Positions 34,135-46,949 of a stretch of DNA of 64,000 nucleotides are shown one piece after another. Position numbers and translations under genes: made by a program. Every line of letters starts with the position of its first letter. The stretch's first letter is position 1. Under the pieces are notes generated by a model. The model had not been told where the DNA came from and searched no databases. It saw nothing but the letters and a program-made list of their open reading frames with translations. This DNA comes from Puccinellia tenuiflora. Its lineage: Eukaryota; Streptophyta; Magnoliopsida; Poales; Poaceae. The DNA is taken from contig QRDG01000129.1 of the NCBI GenBank assembly GCA_012064385.1, positions 1,213,380 through 1,277,379 on the forward strand, written 5' to 3'.

Positions 34135-34803
34135 TCATTTCTTCAGAATTAGCGCAACACAAAGCACACAGAGAAGGCCAACTAGTGCCAGCAAACATTG
34201 CATGGCCAGTAGCATTTGCCTTCCTAATCTTAGTAGCATAGATGCTTGGAGCTTGGTCACTTTTTGTGATTTCCTTCCCTTGCTGGTGATACCAATCTCT
34301 CCCTTCTGCAGTCCAGTTCCTTTGATTCTGCTTGTGGCAACATTCAACTCCTTCTCCCTCTTTGCTTTCTCCAACTCTTCCCTTATGTCTCCTGCTCTCC
34401 CAATGGCTTCAACTGCATCTGCCTCCTCAAGTATCACATCATGCTCAACCAGATAGTCCACATATTCCAACTCCCAATGCCAGAAATCGCAGGTTTTCTA
34501 TCAAGAAAACAACACAAGATTCAAAAAATTATCAGCGCAAGCAACAACTGATTCATTTCACTATGAACAAATGCATGCATTTCTTCAGATCAAACACACA
34601 AATTTCTTTGCCATCACACCATCAGTAGGACCAGGAAACTTACACCATCACCAGCACACTTGTAGAAGACCCATCCTTCATGCTCCTCCGTGTCGGAGAC
34701 GTAGAACTTCACCTTCCTGCCGCAGTCAGGGCAGCCGATGAGGGGCACCGCCACTGATCAACCCCCCGCGGAGACCTCCCATGATGGAACTAGACGACGA
34801 CAT
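34135..34803 (-). pseudogene. GRF-type zinc-finger membrane protein gene of the transposon
   Basis: Two exons on the minus strand, 34803-34644 and 34497-34135, joined in phase across a GTAAGT donor. They encode a GRF-type zinc finger (CPDCGRKVKFYVSD, then FYKC, then CDFWHWE), an acidic helix (EEADAVEAIGRAGDIREELE) and a hydrophobic C-terminal helix (MQCLLALVGLLCVLCVALIL) that looks like a tail anchor, ending KK. The ATG at 34803 starts MSSSSSIMGGLRGG, but the frame is off by one base before the finger, near 34750, so a single-base indel has probably inactivated it. Such short GRF proteins are common in Triticeae transposons. The partner gene on the other strand is equally damaged. Confidence 0.65.
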
Positions 34804-35103
34804 GGCCGGTGGCGATGGCGGGCGCAACGCTGGGTGGCGACGGCGAGTGCGACGGTGCTCAGGGACGGTGGAGGGCTCGATTTAGGATTTATGGATTTGG
34901 CACATCGGGGAAGGAGGGCTGGATTTGGGAACGGGTCCGACCGAACCAACTAGATATATGTGTCAAATTTGCAAAAAAAAAAAGCCCCTCCGCCTCGCCA
35001 CGTCTACGACCACTCTGTCGCATCTACGCCACGTTGTCCACACAGTAAGCGCACATGTGGCAACATACGTACAAAAACACAAGGTACCTCTTGAGAACCT
35101 CCC

Positions 35104-35202
35104 ATGATGTCGCTCCTCATAGCGTCGTAAGTTGTCGTCGATGTACCTCTTGAGAGCCTCCTCTTGCTTGCTCATGTCGGCATCTTGTTCTTCCCTAGCC
35201 AT
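35104..35202 (-). pseudogene. Start of the gag-like gene of W
   Basis: About 33 codons, MAREEQDADMSKQEEALKRY continuing to RRYEERHHG, a charged helical segment. The frame then runs into transposon sequence and is not meaningful. The N-terminal position just after a long leader supports a gag role, but the family is not certain. Confidence 0.45.
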
Positions 35203-35998
35203 GATAAGAAAACACAAGTAATATGTCGAGTATGTGGTGGCTAGCAACCGCTCTTACCTTTGGTTGCTAGTATTGGCCAAGTGGACTTGCCTTCCGAGAC
35301 AAAAGGTATCACAAGAGTAAGAGTTGGATGATTAGCAATCCAAAAGCGACTCACACACACACTTATGAGGAGCTGAGGTATGGCAAAGTGGCAAGAAATC
35401 GAAACGAAGCAAACGATAAAGCTATTGCAACAAATGGAGGATAACCACAAAGGTCAAGAAGCAAAAGAGACTAACCACACAATCCGAGAAACAACGGAAA
35501 CTCACACGTGGAGACAAACGTGGATGGTGCGACTATGGGGATGAGCAACTTGGACCTAACGAAGACTATGCTCGTGTCGCACCACCGCTCGAAGGACAAC
35601 TAGCTCAAGTGTATAGGAGGGAACACCCGATTTGCACAAGTGGACACGTTTCTCTATTGGATATTGGAGCTTTGATGTGGTAAGGAGGGCTAGGATCACG
35701 GCTCGGCTTTATTCTTTTCTCTTTTTTTTTGATTATTTTCCCTTATACTTTTGCCCGAGCCGAGTCCGCTACAAGTTGATCTCACAAGATTATGATATGC
35801 TCACTTGGTGTCACACTAGTGTAATGCTCGCACTTTGAAGAGCTGGCTCATAGGAAAAAGTTTTGCGAAAAGGAAAGGGATGTGTCACAAATTATACCTT
35901 TGGTTGCATCGAGGTAGACGAGGTAGCGACACAAAGCTCAAGTTGGTGAAGAAACGGTTTGGCGGTAGTACTGCTGGCCCCGAAACTGCACGGGCTGT

Positions 35999-37220
35999 TG
36001 ATACCCACAAGTATAGGGGATCATTGAAATCTTCGATGTGTAAGTATTAGTATCGATCCCACGAGGAGTAGAAGGTATAAGTATTTATCCTCTCAAATAA
36101 GAGTGTCACTTCTCTTATTATCTATGCACTAGACAAACTAAAATGATTAAATGATGCAAGTGTTTTTGGGTTTTTGGTGTAGAGTTTCCAATAAAGTAAA
36201 AAGCTGAAAATAAAATATGACAAGTGAAAGCTCTTAAAGAGAGAAAGCCCAATCCTCTATGCAGCAAGAGGACAAGCTTGAGTGGTGTGTTTCTTATAGG
36301 TGGAAAACGTTCCCAAGGGCTACACGGATTTCATGACATAAATATTTCTAGAACAACAAGGTAAACATTTTATCAGGTTTTAATCTTCTTTGGACGGAGC
36401 CATAATTAGGTGTAGTTAAATAAATAAACTAAACCCCTTATGATGTATCATGTGGCCAAGTAAATGACTGCACAAGAATTATTAAGACATAAAGTCCCAC
36501 CATAGCATTACACTCTAAGGTCCCCGATATAAATCCCCTCCTAATGTAACTTCATGTATTAGACCAAGGTTTACGTGTCCTCCTAGGTCCTACCCATTCC
36601 ATCACACTAGTGTGATAGCACCTTCATGCATTAATCAATATATGGTGCACTTCATACATTGTACATCAAGACAATCATAAAAGATAAAAACTTGACCAAA
36701 TACTCAACACAAGTTAAGTGAAAATTATTGCCAATCCATCCTATGCCCCAGGAACATGAGAGAACTACTCACAACGCGAAGACATGATATGATTCAATGG
36801 TATAAGTGATACAACACAATCTGAAAATATAATCTCCCCCACAAAACAATGACAAGTAGCAATTCACAAACATGTAGAATAGTACTTAGACAATAGCTAG
36901 GGTTCGAACTATCTCAAACTATGAGGGGGATGAAGTGGATCACGAAGATGGTGATAGAGATGGTGCTGGTCTTGACGGTGGTGTTGATGGAGACTCCGGA
37001 GGGGGGATGGAGGAGCCTTTCGGAGGTGATTCCGACGGCGTTTCCCCCCTCCGATCTTCTCCGGCGGCAGCCTTCTGTCTCCTGTTTCTTGGTTTTGTGT
37101 TTCTCCGCCGCCTCCTTCCGAAAGCCGTCGGGGGACTATTTTTATAGTTGGTTTTAGGTCAAGACGAAGCCACGGAGACGAAAACGGACGGCATCGGAGC
37201 CACGAGGCCCAAGATGGGGG
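35999..37220 (-). repeat. 3' LTR of X, truncated
   Basis: Starts TGATACCCACAAG and matches 41394-41988 and 51450-52083. It breaks off at GATGGGGGG, where a related LTR in plus orientation begins at 37223. Confidence 0.85.
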
Positions 37221-37222
37221 GT

Positions 37223-40200
37223 TGATGCATGTAAAATGCATACATGAACTTTGCATTATAATACTCATATTTCAATCATATTTGCATCATATAAGGGTTA
37301 TATCATTGTTTTATAATGATTTTGGGAAGATTTCACAGTTTTCCTATTTTTCTGAAATTAACCCTGCAGTGGCAGAAAACCCTATTTTCTATATTTTGAT
37401 GTTTCAGGGACCCAAACGACGTCCAAATGACCTGAAAATTTATGAGCATCAGTTTTTGGAAGGAACAAAGCGTAGGAAGCGAACAAACGGAGGCCCGAGG
37501 GCCAGAAGAGGGTGGCCCATGCGGCTAGATTCCTTGGCCACGTGGGACCCACCATCTGGGGCCTCGAGGCTCCGTTGTCGTCGATCTTTTCTCCAGAACC
37601 TTCGTCTTGACCTAAAACCGACTATAAAAATAGTCCCCGACGCCCTTCGGAGGGGAGGCCGCCGAAAACACAGAAACACCAAAACAGAGATCTGGAGCTG
37701 CAGATTGGAGGGGGAAAACTCCGGCAGAGCGCTGCCGGCATGGTCTCCATCTCCCCCCAACGACATCTCCACCGTCTCCATGATGAAGAGGGAGTAGTCC
37801 ACCCCTGGACTATGGGTTTGTGTAAGTAACTTATGTATCTATCCTCTCTCTTGAGCTTCACTAATTAGCACCGTATAAGCTGCCGAACATGATTACGGTC
37901 ATCTATGTGATTCCTTTATGGTGGATCTCTTTATGTGTTAATATATGTTTGAGATTGCAATTATTTTGTTTCAGTTCTGAAAGTAGATGCATATTATGTA
38001 CCCCGTTCTTGTCTACTTATTTTGATCAAGTATGTTTATGAGAGCGTGTGTGGGGGAATGTATGCATTAGTTGGAGTAATGAGGGGTGGCTAGTGCGGTG
38101 AAAGTGAGAGAAGTTCCGCGATCCACTTGGGTATTTTTATATTACTTTGTTGCCTCACTAGGGATAAAGAAAAATACCATGCTACCGGAGGTGTGGGTGT
38201 GACCATTTCCACTTCTCCATGACTAGATCTAGCATGTTCTTATTTTAACTTCATGTCATAAGACTTAAAGCTATACTCTGATTTATCTTAATTACTGAGG
38301 TGCTAAGATTTAGTTCACATCTTGGTGGAGTATAAGAGAGATTAATAAAAAAAATCTCTATGTTAGGACATGATGCCCATATAATTAGTAACTTGTCATG
38401 AAACCTTTTTGTTGCAATCGCATATGTCAATTCTAGTATTCCATTATCTACCACTTTATTAAAGAGAGAGTGCATTTGTGAAGCCATGAACCCCGTTCCA
38501 TTTTTAATCATAAGAAACACCTTTCCAACAACTTATAAGCATTTTCCATTTTCTGCCATTTAAAAATCCGAAAATACAAAAATACTTTTATATCTTGCAT
38601 TTACAATACAAAACCCAAAAATATCATCCATCATTGTTTCGACCATCCTTGCATATTTATTTATCATCATCGCATATTTATTTCTTGTTTTGCATTTGTT
38701 ATATTTTCATATCATTCTCACACTTTGTGCTTGACAACCACTTGGTGAGGTTGAGGGCACAAAATAATTTACTTTGTTTTGCAGGTTTTCAAGAGAAGGA
38801 TAAGAAGATAAATCTTTCACTACTGATTCCCCGAGAGTTCGATATTAAACCCTCGAGTCACTCCTCGTGGGGAAACCGTCTTTCCTATACTACACACTCT
38901 GCGCTTGGAGTCTCATCCTAAGCTAAGTTCAAGGCCATCAAAGACGTTTTCTGGCGCCGTTGCCGGGGAATCATTGCTGTAAAGATTTGTCCAAAGGAGT
39001 ATCTCACAACAAAGTCAACTTCATCACCAACTTGTGCAAACACCTAAGCTTGGGGAGGTTGCACCTACGTGAGCATCATCTTATCCATCTTTACCTTCAA
39101 AGCATTTTATTTTGTTTTGTTATTGTCTTGCATATCATATTTATATTTCGGTTTGCATATTTTATTTTCAGTTTTGCATTTTGTGTTGCATTTGTTATTT
39201 CGGTTTGCATTGTTTAGTGTCATTTTATTTTCAGTTTTGCATTTAAAATTTTAAAAACACATAAAAAACTTGCAAAAGAGGAGGACGATCTCCAAATAGC
39301 CTTGAATGCTTCTCTAAAGAAAAGAAATGAGAAGCTAGTTTGGGTAAAAATGAAAGAAAGAAAGGTTGAGGAAGTTAAAATGCTTAGTGAAGTCAAGGAA
39401 CCACTACTTGACTTAGAGAATTGTAGCTTGCATGAATTAATATCTATCTTGCAAAAATTTGCAAGTGATCCTTCCATCAACTCTAAGCAAGTAGGTTTTG
39501 GTTCTTATATTGCTAATCATGTTTAAAAAAAAGATTGCTAGGTACAACCAAGAAGTTATGATACCACCTAAGCTTGGGGACGTATGGATTCCCAAAGTAC
39601 TAGTAACCATTGGAAAAGAGACACACCATGCTATATTAGATTTAGGATCTAGTGTCTCTGTTTTATCTAAAGAATTATATGAAGTTCTTGAATTAAAGAA
39701 TCTTGAAAAATGCTCTATTGAAGTTGCACTTCTGATGATTCCATTAAACATGCTTTAGGAAAAGTAAGTGATGTTATGGTAGAGTTGCATATGACATTTG
39801 TACTTGTTGACTTTCTAATCATGGATATGGGGAATAAAACCTCTAGTCCAATTATTCTTGGAAGACATTTTCTTCGTACCACAGGTGCTATCATTGATTC
39901 AAAAGAAGGGAATGTGCAGTTTCAGTTTCCACACAAGAAATACATGGAACACTTCCCAAGGAAAAGGGACACACCAAAGTTCAAGCTCCCTCATGAGCTT
40001 CGTCCATCATAAATATCAAGTAAGAAGCCTAGCTATATGGCTATAAAGAAAGCGCTTTACGGGAGGCAACCCGGTTTTTTTTATTTTTGATTTTTCTTTG
40101 TGTCCTCTTGATGTAACAAGAGACTTAGTTTTTAGTTTTGTTTCTGAATTTTTAATAAAGTATCAAGTTTTACCCATTTTGGTTTGAAAAAGTTGCTATT

Positions 40201-40970
40201 TGCATTCGGAGATTTTATTCCAGCACGAATGTGTTCACGGTATAATTTTTCACTCCTATTCTGTAACTTCGAATGAGCTGATATTTTAACTGTAGTTGCA
40301 ACTTTTCATCCTCTGTAAGCATGAATTGTTTCAGAAATTTTAGACATATTTAAGTAGGGTAGAAAAATGCGTTTTGCTGCTGCTATTTTTCTGGACAGAT
40401 TCTGTCCCATTTTGTTTGATGCATTCTTTGAACTTTTAACTTGAATCTTTATTATCCAATTGAGTTTATAAGTAGGCATAAAACATTATACACTTTCTGG
40501 ACATTCATATTAATTTTTGTTTAAGGATTTTATACAGCAAGCAATTCATTTGTCTATCACTACTAATGTCACCCCACAGAAAAGAAATGGGAGAAACACT
40601 GTTTTGAAGTTTTTTCACAGGGATTAGAGAAGATGCACCAAGAGCTATCCAAGGATGGTGAAGACCATAAGTTTGGGGATGTGAAGACAACCCCACTGGA
40701 CCAACACACTCTCGGTTTGCACACGTCTAACTTCTGTTTTTCGATCAATGCACTTTATCGCATAAACTTGGAGCGTCTTTTATTTGCTTTTTATTTCGGT
40801 TTTATTTTTGTTTGTCTCGAGACCACCACTATAATTTTTATATGAGAGAGCTACTGGAAATTTGGGTTGAATTAAGTTGGATTCTATTAAAAAGATTGGG
40901 AAAGGGATTCTATCCCATTTTGTTTGATGCAATTATAGGATCACTATTATACTTGCATTGATAGTGGGAA
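37223..40970 (+). mobile_element. Athila-like element Y, 5' half
   Basis: Plus-oriented: LTR 37223-38940 (TGATGCATGTAAAATG to GGCCATCA), then primer site TGGCGCCGTTGCCGGGGA at 38952-38969 (tRNA-Asp type), leader, and a frameshifted gag/protease region. Its LTR shares the first 300 bp or so with X but diverges strongly later, so Y is a sister family. No reverse transcriptase, integrase or 3' LTR is seen. The right limit, where X interior begins, is approximate. Confidence 0.7.
39300..40012 (+). pseudogene. Athila-like gag/aspartic protease fragment of Y
   Basis: Three overlapping frames (39302-39526, 39498-39758, 39776-40012) together match a retroelement aspartic protease. The catalytic-site strand is ILDLGSSVSVLS (DLGSS where many proteases have DTGS), and the second strand is IILGRHFLRTTGAIID. 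The frame is lost once in an A-run near 39525-39533 and again near 39733, each by one base. The protease would process the gag-pol polyprotein; here it is inactive. A stop at 40010-40012 follows and no polymerase comes after it. Confidence 0.65.
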
Positions 40971-41020
40971 TGCTTAACAACTCTTCTATTGCAACAAGTT
41001 ATATCATGTAATTCACAAAA
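40013..41020. other. Non-coding interior of Y and X
   Basis: AT-rich, with the Athila-typical GCGCTTTACGGGAGGCAACC at about 40050-40069 and repeated WTTCTGTCCCATTTTGTTTG-like segments near 40400 and 40905. No ORF of interest. Confidence 0.5.
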
Positions 41021-41155
41021 CTAAATAGCTATTTTGTGAAGAGCTTCGAGCAATTTACGCATTCTTCTTCCCTCTTCGGTTGATTCATATTCAAAGTAGG
41101 CTTCCATATTTTTAACATACCCATTAGGCATAGACATTCCAGAAAGCTTCTCCAT
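41021..41155 (-). pseudogene. Athila-like gag start of X
   Basis: A 44-codon frame beginning MEKLSGMSMPNGYVKNMEAY, with FEYESTEEGRRMRKLLEAL following. It lies 210 bp downstream of the X primer site, the correct place for gag, and closes with TAG at 41023-41021. The rest of gag-pol is missing. Confidence 0.5.
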
Positions 41156-41988
41156 TTTTTTTTGTGTTTTGATATATAAAACTGAAAATAAAACTAAACT
41201 AAATGCAAAACTGAAAGTAAATATATGAAAAACTCACAACCAAACAAGTTAGAGAGGAAACCTCCCCAAGCTTAGATGATTGCAAGATGTAAAACAAACA
41301 AAAAGAAATGCAGAACTGAAAATAAATATCTAGTGCAAACCACAATAAAAACTTAAGCGCTACACTCCCCAACAACGGCGCCAGAAAACGTCTTGATACC
41401 CACAAGTATAGGGGATCGTTGAAATCTTCGATGTGTAAGTATTATTATCGATCCCACAAGGATTAGAAGGTATAAGTATTTATCCTCTCAAATAAGAGTG
41501 TCACTTCTCTTATTATCTATGCACTAGACAAACTAAAATGATTAAATGGTGCAAGTGTTTTGGCTTTTTGGTGTAGAGTTTGCAATAAAGTAAAAGGCTG
41601 AAAATAAAATATGACAAGTGAAAGCTCTCAAATAGAGAAAGCCCAATCCTCTATGTAGCAAGAGGACAAGCTTGAGTGGTGTGTTTCTTATAGGTGGAAA
41701 ACGTTCCCAAGGGCTACATGGATTTCGTGGCATAAATATTTTTAGAACAACAAGGTAAACATTTTGTCAAGTTTTAATCTTCTTTGGACAGAGCCATAAT
41801 TAGGTGTAGTTAAATAAATAAACTAAACTCCTTATGATGGATCATGTGGCCAAGTAAATGACTGTACAAGAATTATTAAGACATAAAGTCCCACCATAGC
41901 ATTACACTCTAAGGTCCCCAATATAAATCCCCTCCTAATGTAACTTCATGTATTAGACCAAGGTTTACGTGTCCTCCTAGGTCCTACC

Positions 41989-43057
41989 TGTCGGAGATTG
42001 TCCCCAGGAACTAGGGGTGTCTCCAAGGTATCGTGTAAGGGGCTGAACACGGAGTCAAACAGTCCACAACGTGCTCCGGCGACGGTGCTCGTCAGGCTCG
42101 CTGCGGACGACACTGCAGAGATTGACACAAGATATTACCCAGGTTCAGGGCCCTCTTGTGGAGGTAAAACCCCTACGTCCTGCTATGATGTATTGCACTG
42201 CTTGAAGAGTTTACAGTACAAGGAGAGCTTGTCGAGCTCGAGGTGGCTAACAATGGCTACTCGCTAGTCTTTAGATCTAGGGTTAGGGTTTGCTAGAGTG
42301 GCACCAACCGAAGATCGAACCCTTTGCTTGGGCGTGCTCCTCCTCCTTTTATAGGCGTCCTGGGCCTCTTCTGCCCAAACATTTGGGCGGGAAGGGCTAC
42401 CACATGGCGACGAAGGAGGAGGCACGGTGCACCGTAAAGGTGAGGTCTACCATAAAGGTAAAGATCGTGGACGCGGTCCACGGCAGGGGAACGGCGTCAC
42501 CAAAGCTGAAAAGGGGGGCACCGACCAGCTGGACAGCGGGCTGGCGCTTGCCGAGGTGGGAGGCGGCCCATGGTGACGTCGTCCTTGGAGCGTAGCTGCA
42601 GACTGTTCCCTTGTCACCAAAGAGGCAATACTCGTTGTCCGCTTTGCTCGGCTCCGCTTTGTTGACTGCTTTATACATGGAAACGGCAACTGCGGCGTCG
42701 TCGTCATCGCGCGTAGGCACGCGCGTCACTCTGCGCATGGCGCAGAGTCCATGTGCGCTCTGCCGCGGGGGCAGAGATAGCTTCACGAAGAAAGCGCTTC
42801 GCGAGGCGAAAGGCCTCGCCAAGCCTCGCGGCTTGGTCCTTAGTAGAATTTGAGGGCGGCGTCGGAGACGCCTTGTCGAAGAGCGATCCCTTGCCGAGGG
42901 AAAGAACCCTTGGCGAGGAGAAAACCCTTCGCGAGGAGAGAAATCCTCGCGAAGCTCGCCAGGCTTAGAGAGCCTGGTCCTTAGCGAAAATCACCTGAAG
43001 AATCTTGTGGGCCCTGGCAGGCCGGCCCGTGGTACCCTGGTTTCCACTGTGCCGACA
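41989..43057 (-). repeat. 3' LTR of Z
   Basis: 1069 bp with TGTCGG...CCGACA ends. Near-identical to 50374-51444. Contains GCGAGG-rich segments near 42780-42970. Confidence 0.9.
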
Positions 43058-43362
43058 GTAGCCCCCGGGCCCGCGATGGGCACGCCGAGGCCCATGACGA
43101 AGGCGAAGCGTCGAGGGGCCAAAGATGCCTGACAGGGCCGCGACACGTGTCACGCAGCGGTTGCGCCCGCGGCCGCGGCCTCCTCGGCTCCAACGGGCGA
43201 CGTGGTGGGGCCCGCCACGACTCGAGTGCTGGTCAATAAAGCCTGGGCGCGCAGGCGGCGCCCATTACTTCTCCCGTAACTCCTCCGCACACTTCTCCCC
43301 ACGCCTCCAACTCTCCGGAGAACTCCACTCTCCAGAGCTCTCTTCTTCTTCTCCGGCGACCA

Positions 43363-46300
43363 ATGGCGCCCAAGAAAGCAGGTGCCGACTTGAAGGGCAA
43401 GGCCACCGTGCAGGCGAGCTCGTCGGCGGCGACAGCGCGGGCGGGCACGTCCGCGGCGATGGCGCGTGCCGCTGCTCTCGAGGGAGCACTGCCGAAGACG
43501 CGCGTCACCGCCGCCACGATAGCGACGGTGCGCCACCTGGCGGCGGCGAAGACCAACGAGCATGGCGCCACCGAGCTGAGGCCGGCCGGTAGCAGGCTCA
43601 CCGACACCTTCTACCCCATCTTCATCCATACTCTCTACGCCGGCCTGGTACCACCATTCTCTGACTTCCTCCTGGCGATCTTGGAGACGTACCAGATCCA
43701 ACTCCTTCACCTTCATCCCAACTCCATCCTCATCCTTGCCATCTTCGCCCACTTCTGCGAGGCTTACCTTGGCATCCGTCCCTCGGTGGCGCTCTTCCGG
43801 AGTTTCTACTCCCTTCGGAACTCCGCCAAGGGCGAGCGGCTCGGATGCGTCTCTTTTCGCATCGTCGACGCCCGGAGCGACAACTACATCCCCATCGCCT
43901 GGCTTGGCGAGGTCGCCGTCACCAAGGTGACGAAAAAGGTCGACAAGTTCCGCGAGAAGTGGGTCTTCGTCGACGCCAAGACCACCAACCCTCTCCTGGA
44001 GGTGCCCGAGGCGCCGCCGAGGAAATGGGCGCGCTGGGCGAGCGCGGACTTCAGGGGTTCGAAGCTTGATGCGGTGTATGTATATATCTGTCACATCCGC
44101 GATGCAGGGGTCACTGGCCAAATGGTGGCGAAGGATTTCACCAGGCGCCGCATCGCTCCCCTTCAACAGCACGCCGAGCCGGTGTGGCGATACAACGGCA
44201 AAGACGACGCCATGCGGCTAAGCAGGGACGGCTTCGAGCCTGATGTGCTCCGCCAGATCATGAATGTCCTCTTCACATCGCCGGAAATCCCGCCCGCCAA
44301 GACGGAGGCGACCAAGCCGCTCATCGTCTTCGCCGAGGAGAGCATAGAGGAGCAGCGCTCGCATATGCCCATCTTCGACGAGTGGGGAATCGTGCCCGCG
44401 GGGCACAGCGGGCCTCGCCCTAACCCGTGGGCGGCGGAGCCGGAGTACGTGGACGCGGCTCCCGAGGCTGAGGAGGCCGAGTCCGCCGAGGAGGAGGCCT
44501 CGAGAAGCGAAGACCCCCTTGGCGAAGACGAGGCTTCAAGGGGCGACGACCCCGTCGGCGAGGGCGCCGGATCCTCGAGGAGCGCCCACGCCGAAGTGGA
44601 CCTCCAGGTGCTATCCTCTGGCGACGAGGAGGACGCCTTCCGCATCGTCCGCTCCCAGCGCGCCGAGGGAGGGGAGGAGACGAGCGGCGGCGGAAAAGGG
44701 CGTTGCGAGCCCCGCTCCAAGGCCGTCCACGACAGGAGGGCCGCAACCGCGGGAGGCATCCCTCGCGCGGAGACAGGCGCGGCCCGGGAGGAGGCCGGAG
44801 CAAGCCTCACCCAGCCTCCCAAGGCAAAGAAGAGGGTGTGGGTGATGGCCGGCGAGTAAGCCCTCGATTTCTCTTTCTTCTTCAAGATTTCACCTTGAGA
44901 ATTCCCCCCTTTGAAGGATTTTCGACTTGTCTTCTTTTCAGGCAGCCCGCGGAGCCAAAGAAACGGCGGCTCGGCGAGGCTGGAGAGACCACCAGCGTCG
45001 CCATGGAGACGCCTGCAGCCGGCGAGCCGCAGCAGGCAGTTGCCTCTCCCGCGGTCGAGCACCGCGCGGAGACGGTGATGGCCGAAGAGAGCCGGGCGTC
45101 GCCGATTCGGGCGGCGACCCCCCCAGCGGCGGAGCACCACGTGGAGGAGGAGACCGCAGAGGCGGCGACGTCGCCAACCAGGGCGGCGACTCCTCCGGTC
45201 CAGCAGGAGGCGGAGGAAGAACCCATGGACAAGGACATCGTCGCGGAGCCGCCTCCAGAAGAGGGGGCCTCGAGAAGGGCTGACGCGCCCGAGGCTGCGG
45301 CGGGCGCGGCCGCTGCAGAGGGGGCCGGAGGCGCCCCGGAGGAGCAGGAGGCAGAGATACCTCTGGAGCCCCCAAGCGACGGGGCCAGGGGCGAGGAGGT
45401 GCCCAGCCCCCTGAGGGCTCCTGATGTGGGCGGCAAGGACGACGCCCCCACAAGCCCCCACGCCGCGGCGGGGGCCGCCACAAGCTTGGGGCAGGATGCC
45501 CTAGGCGCCTCGACAAGCGTCGAGGCCTCTGCGCCCCACAGCAGCGTGGGAATTTCCTTGGCGCTGCAGGCGCCGCATCGCCAAGCAGCGCATCGCCGGA
45601 TAGTCCTCAACCGGGCGCGACGAGCGCTCGACGGGCTGGAGGAGCAGCTCGCCAGGGAAGAAGACGCCTTGGCGAAGGAAAAAACGAGGCTCAGCGAAGC
45701 CTGGGCCCTGCTCTTCGAGAGGGTGGAGGTGTGCCGCCGGTGGGACGCGGCGGCCCAGGCGGAACGCCAAGAGGCCCTTCGCTTCGCCAAGGAGACCCGC
45801 GACAGCGTCAAGCGGGAGGCGCAGGAGGTGATGGAGGAGCTTGGCGCCGCCAGGGAAGCGCTCGAGGTGGAAACCACCTCCAAGCACGCCGAGCTGGCGG
45901 CCGCGAAGCAGAAGTTCGCCGCCGACTCCGAGGCCGCCAAGGCCAGCCTGAAGGAGCTTCGCGAGGAGCTGGACGCCCGCGAGGGGCAGCTGGCGCCTCG
46001 CGAGGCCGAGCTGAAACGGCGCGAGGAAGAGCTCTCCCTCCAGAAGAAGGAGCTGCAGCAGCGCGAGGAGCAGGTCCAGCGGCTCGCGAAGGACCAGGCC
46101 ACCCGCGAGGGGCAGCTGGCGGAGCGTGAAGGCCGGGTGGCCACCGACGAGGCCAACCTCGCAGCAGAGCAGAAAAAGCTCCAAGAGGAAGCTGACCTCA
46201 AGGTCAAACTCGTCCGCGAAAGCCTCTCCAAGGAGTATAACGAGAAGGTCGCGAAGCTCGAGGACCGCCTCACGTCCACACGCAAGGGGCTCGAGAAGCG

Positions 46301-46949
46301 CGTCAAGGAGCTTGAGCAGGAGGAGAAGCGGTTGACCTCTTGCCTCGAGGTCTCTCGGGAGGCCCAGACGCGCGCTGAGGGGAACGCCATTGCCCTGGAG
46401 AGGGACCTGGACGAGCTCCGGCAGCAGGTGGGGCCGGTCACGGCCCTGGTGGAGCAGGCACGAGATCAGCGCCAAGTTGACCGGTTCATGACACGCCAGC
46501 GTCAAAGCATTCTCCAGAGCTTGGTAAGCCGCGTGCGCGCCGTCGGGAGAGATCTGAGGATCGACGTCCCCTCCTTCTCCGCAGCGACCGACGACGAGAC
46601 CTCGTACTCGCTCTTCTTCGAGCAATTCCTTGGAAAACTTGAAGGGGTCGCGAAGAGCTTCGACAAGCGCGTCGTGGAGGAGAGCCGCGACCTCCTCGTC
46701 GTTGGCGTCACCAACATCTTCAGCAACCTCGTGAGGCTCCAGCCCCCACTTGACCTTGAGGATGTGATGGCGCCACCACGTGCCATCAGCGACAAGGCGC
46801 GGGAGACCGCCAAGCAGGCCGCCATCGCATACGCCAAGAAATTCGACCAAGCCTTGGTCGATGAAGACGAAGGCGACGACGAGGAAGCCCTGGAGGAGGC
46901 GGAAACCACCGTGGATCGCGCAGGCACCTCAGGAGGCGCGACGGCCTGA
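43363..46949 (+). CDS. Spliced antisense accessory protein of Z (Transposase_28-type domain, coiled coil)
   Basis: Two exons, 43363-44855 and 44942-46949, are joined by an 86 bp GT-AG intron (GTAAGC ... CTTTTCAG) in correct phase and give 1166 residues without a stop. Residues about 80-300 carry the plant domain annotated as putative gypsy-type transposon (Transposase_28): FYPIFIHTLYAGLVPPFSDF, LLHLHPNSILILAIFAHFCE, RSFYSL. An acidic, Ala/Glu-rich linker follows. Residues about 700-1000 form a long coiled coil (REEELSLQKKELQQREEQVQ), then a mixed C-terminal domain and an acidic end. It is transcribed against gag. Extra ORFs, some antisense, are known from Tat-lineage gypsy elements; their function is unknown. 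The intact frame in a pol-less element suggests recent descent from functional copies. Confidence 0.8.

Larger units (their letters stand above)
31485..35085. mobile_element. Transposon with a convergent PB1-like / GRF zinc-finger gene pair
   Basis: The two edges carry related inverted sequences: TTTTGTACGTATGTTGCCAC near 31626 (plus) and again on the minus strand near 35076-35057. Two degraded genes inside face each other, the PB1-like gene on plus and the GRF-type gene on minus. The PB1-like domain is known from Mutator-like elements, so a MULE is the best guess. The right end is joined to retrotransposon W without its own terminus. A 9 bp duplication was not found. A short tandem repeat around TTGTCTGATACAT lies between the genes (33955-34100). 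Confidence 0.5.

Noticed and set aside
40013..41020. Missing polymerase domains hidden in the AT-rich interior of Y/X
   Set aside because: No reverse transcriptase or integrase motif (such as YxDD) was seen in any frame.
44163..46850. Long minus-strand frames (432, 519, 449 codons) opposite the antisense gene of Z
   Set aside because: Shadows of the real plus-strand gene in GC-rich DNA; no domain and no intron logic.
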